Both the position numbers and the translations under genes were made by a program. Of a stretch of DNA of 64,000 nt, positions 61,218 to 64,000 are shown in pieces (within the stretch, counting starts at the first letter, position 1; every line of letters starts with the position of its first letter). The stretch is from Paractinoplanes tereljensis (GTDB lineage: Bacteria > Actinomycetota > Actinomycetes > Mycobacteriales > Micromonosporaceae). Location: positions 1-64,000 of the forward strand of contig NZ_BOMY01000001.1 in assembly GCF_016862435.1 (NCBI RefSeq), given 5' to 3'. The notes under the pieces were generated by a model, which did no database searches, was not told the origin of the DNA, and worked only from the letters and a program-made list of their open reading frames with translations.

Positions 61218-64000
61218 TCAACCCCCGACGAACACCGCAACCGTACGGGCGGGAACGGTGAACGTGCCGGTCGCCTTGGCGAAGGACGCCGTGCGGACGA
61301 CCGGGTCGGCCGAGGCCCGCTGGACCGGGTGCAGGCTGATCTGCTTCCCGGCCAGCGCGGCCACGGTCTGGGTGGTAGCCGCCGAGGTGCCGTTGAAGAC
61401 CACCGTCACCGTCCGGTAGTTCCGGTCGAGACCCCGTCCGTCCAGAGTCATCGTGATGACCCCCGGGGTCTCGGCGGAACCGCTGAGCGGGAACGACAGT
61501 CGCTTCTGCACCTCGGCGGCGGTCGGCAGGCCGAAGACCGGCGAGGAGGCGCGGATCTTCTGCAGCTCCTGGAAGGTCTGGTCGGCCTGGTTGATCGCCG
61601 CGCAACCGGGCTTCAACGACGAGTCGGCCAGCAGCGGCTTGGCGTAGACCCACTTGTCGGCGTTGTCGGCGGCGGGCGGCAGGCCACGGCCGAAGCCGTT
61701 GCCCTGAGTGCAATCCCAGATGATCTGGTTGAACCAGTCACCCGAGTTGTAGGAGTTCCGGTCGAGCGACTTCGACCGCAAACGCTCGCTGCCGCTCGCC
61801 ACAAAACCAATTCCCTGCCCGAGTACGGTCGTGGCCAGCGCGACGGTCTGGGCTCGGGCCCGGTCGGCCGCCGTCGTCGACTGCGGCAGTTTGTAGGCGA
61901 ACGCGTCGTACAGAATCTCGTTGTCGTGCGCGTCCACATAGGTGATCGCGTCCGACGGCTGGGCGGTGTACCCGGCCGGCACACCGTTGTAGTCGACCTG
62001 CGAGCCGGTGACGGTGGCCCCGGACGAGTCGACGAACTGGTACGCGGCGAGGTTGCCGCTGAGACCGACCTTGATCAGGTCCTGGTCGTGCAGGAGGCGG
62101 GCCTTCTGCTCGGCCGTGGTTCCGTTGACGGCGTCGCCGTTCGGGTCGGTGTAGAGGCCGGACGCGAAGCCCTGCGCCCGCGGGTTGGTGTCGAACGGTC
62201 CGCCACCGCGAACCGCGTCGCGGAGCCGGTCGTTGAAGGTGCCGATCCCGGTGCCGGCCATGTTGGCCTGAGTGGCCTGCACGAAGCGGGCGTTCCCGGT
62301 CACCTCGCCGAAGTCCCAGCCCTCGCCGTACACATAGATGTTCTTGCCGTCGACGCCGTCCTTCGCGAGGGTGAGCCCGTCGAGGGCTTTGCGAACCGCG
62401 AGGATGTTGGCCTTCGGGTGGTGGCCCATCAGGTCGAACCGGAAACCGTCCACCTTGTACGCCTTGGCCCAGGTGACGATGGAGTCGACGACCAGCTTGC
62501 CCATCATCGTGTTCTCGGTGGCGGTGTTGGCGCAGCAGGTGGAGTTGGCGACCGTGCCGTCGGCGAGCAGCCGCTGGTAGTAACCGGGCACGATCTGGTC
62601 GAGCACCGAGTGCGGGTCGACCCCGGCCGCCGAGGTGTGGTTGTAGACGACGTCCATGACCACCCGGAGCCCGGCCTTGTTGACTCCCTGGACCATCTGC
62701 CGGAATTCCTGCGTCCGGTTGTCGGGGTTCACCGCATAGCCGCCCTCGGGCGTCGTGTAGTGCAGCGGGTCATAACCCCAGTTGTAGCCGTCGGTGGCGG
62801 CCACCGCGGTCACGCATTTCTGCTGTTCTTCGGAATCCGGCGGCAGCGACGCCAGGTCACAGGCCGGCGTGGCCTGATCCGCCCGTTTCTCCGGAGTGGT
62901 CGCGAAATCGAACACCGGCAGCAGATGCAGGTGCGTGGTGCCGGCCTTCGCCAACGAGGTGAGGTGCTTCATGCCGGCCGTGTTCGGGTCGGTGAAGGCC
63001 TCGTACGTACCCCGTTCGGCGGCCGGGACCGTGGTGTCGGCGATCGAGAAATCCCGTACCGAAAGCTCGGAGATCTGGATCTTTGCCGGGCTGGTCGCGG
63101 CCGGTTTCCGGAGCGCGGACCAGCCGGCCGGCGCGAGCGCCGGATCATTCAGGTCGGCGATCCGGCTCAGCTTGGAGTCGGTCGAGAGAGCGATGGAGTA
63201 CGGGTCGGTTACCGCCGCCGTGACGATCTTGTTGACGGCCGGCTGCCACGCGGTGACCCGGTACTTGTAGTACTTGCCCTTCCAACTCGACGGGCCTCGG
63301 ACGCTCCACACGCCGGTGCGGTCGTCGCGCTTCATCGCCACGGTCTGCGGCGAGGAGGTGGTCGTGTCGTAGAGCTGCAGGTCGACCGTGCGGGCGGTGG
63401 GCGCCCAGACCGACAGGCTGGAGCCGACCGGGCCGAGGTCGGCGCCGGCGGCCGCCGCGTAGACGTCGTCGAGCACCCCGGCGGTCTGCACCCCGGTCGC
63501 GGAGAGCAGCTTGCCGAGCGCATCCCGCTCGGTGACGACGACCTGGCCGCGCAGGATGTCCTTGACGTTCCCGCTGCTCAGCGTGAAGGCGTCCTGGTCC
63601 CACAGGTGCGGGAACCTGGTGCGCTGGGCCTCGGTCAGGCCGTCCCTTCGGGCCGACAAGGCAATTGACGAGTACGCCCCGGTCAGCTCACCGTCGGCCA
63701 CTCCGATGCCGCCGTCAGGCGCGAGGGCCAATTCGTATTTTTTGCCGTCGGTGTTGTCGCCCGGTTTCCAGGCGATCGTGGTTCGGTCGAGCCAGACCGC
63801 GCTCTCCTTGGTCAGGTCGATCACGCCGCCGGCGCCGGCCTTCTTGACGATCGGCAGCAGCCGATCGGTGACGCCGCCGAGCAGCCAGACCTCCCGGCCC
63901 GCGGACGCGAAGTCGAGCCGCTGGTCGGTGGGCAGATCCTTGTTGTCGCCGTTGTGGATGATGTAGCTCAGCCCGGTCGCCCCGGCCGCCAGGGGCACCT
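61218..64000 (-). CDS. secreted pullulanase-type alpha-1,6-glucosidase, N-terminus outside the window
   Basis: GH13 debranching enzyme that cuts alpha-1,6 links in pullulan and branched dextrins. The visible part spans 927 residues and continues past the window end. Its upstream portion shows a pullulanase-associated domain end (IHNGDNKDLPTDQRLDFAS). Next comes a GH13 catalytic domain with the type I pullulanase signature YNWGYDPLHY. The nucleophile is the D in GFRFDLMGHH, the acid/base is the E in YVYGEGWDFG, and the stabiliser is in DAHDNEI. A C-terminal beta domain ends in FTVPARTVAVFVGG. The true start and signal peptide are not seen. Confidence 0.92.
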   Translation of the reverse strand, partial: VPLAAGATGLSYIIHNGDNKDLPTDQRLDFASAGREVWLLGGVTDRLLPIVKKAGAGGVIDLTKESAVWLDRTTIAWKPGDNTDGKKYELALAPDGGIGVADGELTGAYSSIALSARRDGLTEAQRTRFPHLWDQDAFTLSSGNVKDILRGQVVVTERDALGKLLSATGVQTAGVLDDVYAAAAGADLGPVGSSLSVWAPTARTVDLQLYDTTTSSPQTVAMKRDDRTGVWSVRGPSSWKGKYYKYRVTAWQPAVNKIVTAAVTDPYSIALSTDSKLSRIADLNDPALAPAGWSALRKPAATSPAKIQISELSVRDFSIADTTVPAAERGTYEAFTDPNTAGMKHLTSLAKAGTTHLHLLPVFDFATTPEKRADQATPACDLASLPPDSEEQQKCVTAVAATDGYNWGYDPLHYTTPEGGYAVNPDNRTQEFRQMVQGVNKAGLRVVMDVVYNHTSAAGVDPHSVLDQIVPGYYQRLLADGTVANSTCCANTATENTMMGKLVVDSIVTWAKAYKVDGFRFDLMGHHPKANILAVRKALDGLTLAKDGVDGKNIYVYGEGWDFGEVTGNARFVQATQANMAGTGIGTFNDRLRDAVRGGGPFDTNPRAQGFASGLYTDPNGDAVNGTTAEQKARLLHDQDLIKVGLSGNLAAYQFVDSSGATVTGSQVDYNGVPAGYTAQPSDAITYVDAHDNEILYDAFAYKLPQSTTAADRARAQTVALATTVLGQGIGFVASGSERLRSKSLDRNSYNSGDWFNQIIWDCTQGNGFGRGLPPAADNADKWVYAKPLLADSSLKPGCAAINQADQTFQELQKIRASSPVFGLPTAAEVQKRLSFPLSGSAETPGVITMTLDGRGLDRNYRTVTVVFNGTSAATTQTVAALAGKQISLHPVQRASADPVVRTASFAKATGTFTVPARTVAVFVGG

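Overview
The window is high-GC DNA with many GTG starts and 4-bp ATGA/GTGA overlaps between genes. It carries families typical of filamentous actinomycetes: a SAM-methyltransferase of the PF04672 (DUF574) type beside an XRE/DUF5753 regulator and a DUF397 protein, a PucR regulator, PadR with a coupled membrane protein, and DHA2 drug exporters. Overall this points to a Micromonosporaceae-like actinomycete (Actinoplanes or a relative). The genus is an inference. There are no tRNA genes, insertion sequences, CRISPR arrays or prophage genes that I can see.

Layout. 1-280: leader downstream of tyrS with a strong rRNA-type promoter pointing out of the window. 281-8484: tyrS, a PPK2-family polyphosphate kinase, and two giant FtsX-like permeases with no ATPase gene beside them. 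8.5-13.0 kb: a diguanylate cyclase, then a leftward group (secreted glycosidase, MazF-like protein, unknown, adenylate-kinase-like). 13.0-20.1 kb: a nucleotidyltransferase, PadR with its membrane partner, a 3-methyladenine DNA glycosylase, the methyltransferase/XRE/DUF397 module and a CAP-domain secreted protein. 20.1-29.1 kb: an esterase, an unknown protein, and a tightly coupled aldehyde dehydrogenase-potADBC polyamine operon with a divergent PucR regulator. 29.1-37.3 kb: a hybrid sensor kinase, an MFS exporter, membrane proteins, and a gene-poor, compositionally uneven stretch (about 33.9-35.3 kb). 37.4-45.5 kb: a TPR protein, then a LacI-controlled alpha-glucoside ABC importer with an intracellular GH13 glucosidase. 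45.5-54.6 kb: three DHA2 exporters, three TetR regulators with visible palindromic operators, a flippase-like membrane protein and a PilZ protein. 54.7-64 kb: a PhoD phosphatase, two full GGDEF-EAL proteins and a secreted pullulanase cut by the window end.

How the genes fit together. The pullulanase can debranch alpha-glucans outside the cell, and the LacI cluster can import and hydrolyse the resulting oligosaccharides. Three GGDEF or GGDEF-EAL proteins and one PilZ protein make a local concentration of cyclic-di-GMP genes. Polyamine uptake, aldehyde oxidation and PucR form one catabolic unit.

The most unusual signals are these. A roughly 100-bp directional repeat occurs as four arms at three places, each starting at or just after a stop codon and ending in a GC-rich hairpin. 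Two probable single-base frameshifts break otherwise normal genes, a lectin-tailed glycosidase and a small HTH protein. A split GTAAAC/GTTTAC motif is shared by an exporter promoter, a flippase promoter and the divergent TetR gene.
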